The position numbers were made by a program, and so were the translations under genes. This document shows positions 15,192 to 15,241 of a stretch of DNA of 15,241 nucleotides, one piece after another (the first letter of the stretch is position 1; the number at the start of each line of letters is the position of its first letter). This stretch comes from an uncultured Collinsella sp. (lineage in GTDB: Bacteria > Actinomycetota > Coriobacteriia > Coriobacteriales > Coriobacteriaceae), in NCBI GenBank assembly GCA_900549185.1, contig URNM01000034.1, positions 1 to 15,241 of the forward strand, in the 5' to 3' direction. The notes beneath the pieces were generated by a model, which saw nothing but the letters and a program-made list of their open reading frames with translations, was not told the origin of the DNA and searched no databases.

Positions 15192-15241
15192 CTGTCTCTT
15201 ATACACATCTCCGAGCCCACGAGACACTGAGCGATCTCGTA
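15192..15241. other. Illumina Nextera adapter left on the contig end (not genomic)
   Basis: CTGTCTCTTATACACATCT (15192-15210) is the Nextera transposon end. CCGAGCCCACGAGAC (15211-15225) is the i7-side adapter. ACTGAGCG (15226-15233) is in the index position, and ATCTCGTA (15234-15241) is the start of the P7 sequence. The order is exactly that of read-through into the i7 adapter. Any ORF crossing it (giving SLIHISEPTRH or MGSEMCIRDR) is an artefact. Confidence 0.98.

Noticed and set aside
14855..15220. Minus-strand ORF starting MGSEMCIRDR, and its plus-strand partner ending SLIHISEPTRH
   Set aside because: These peptides are translations of the Nextera adapter, and the ORFs run through the SRP RNA gene and foldback C.

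Overview
The window looks like the end of a draft contig from a gut actinobacterium of class Coriobacteriia, most likely Collinsella or a close relative. This is an inference from high GC, CGC/CTG-rich codon use, LANTG-type sorting signals on two surface proteins, and dense intergenic repeats; no rRNA or other phylogenetic marker is present except the SRP RNA. The last 50 bases are not genomic: they are an Illumina Nextera adapter with an index, so genomic sequence stops at about 15191.

Layout. 1-1971 (+) is the 3' part of a membrane-anchored LTA synthase/sulfatase-family enzyme. 1972-2595 is a repeat-rich gap with a 130-bp foldback element (A), a hairpin terminator, an array of phased 15-bp boxes and a terminator. 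2596-6684 (-) is a 1362-residue cell-wall-anchored surface protein. 6685-8957 is a second repeat region: short direct repeats in front of the surface gene, then a second box array split by an IS256-family element (6985-8447, 9-bp target duplication, transposase frame broken), then a second foldback element (B). 8958-9509 (-) is a flavodoxin-like protein. 9710-13441 (-) is a two-gene operon for a heterodimeric ABC exporter. 13653-14666 (+) is a small coiled-coil LANTG surface protein. The end holds a third foldback palindrome (C) and the small SRP RNA gene (-).

How parts relate. Three genes concern the cell envelope (LTA-synthase-like enzyme, two sortase substrates) and two form one exporter; no sortase lies in the window. 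The large surface-protein gene is bracketed in mirror order: foldback A, box array, gene, box array (with IS), foldback B, with the foldback cores in inverted orientation. 

Most unusual signals. (1) Foldbacks A and B share a 61-nt identical core, while their 30-bp arms differ at 10 positions in a way that preserves arm pairing. (2) The arrays consist of a degenerate 15-bp box repeated in strictly alternating orientation about every 31 bp (period 61-62 bp). (3) The IS insertion can be reversed on paper to restore one continuous array at the right period.
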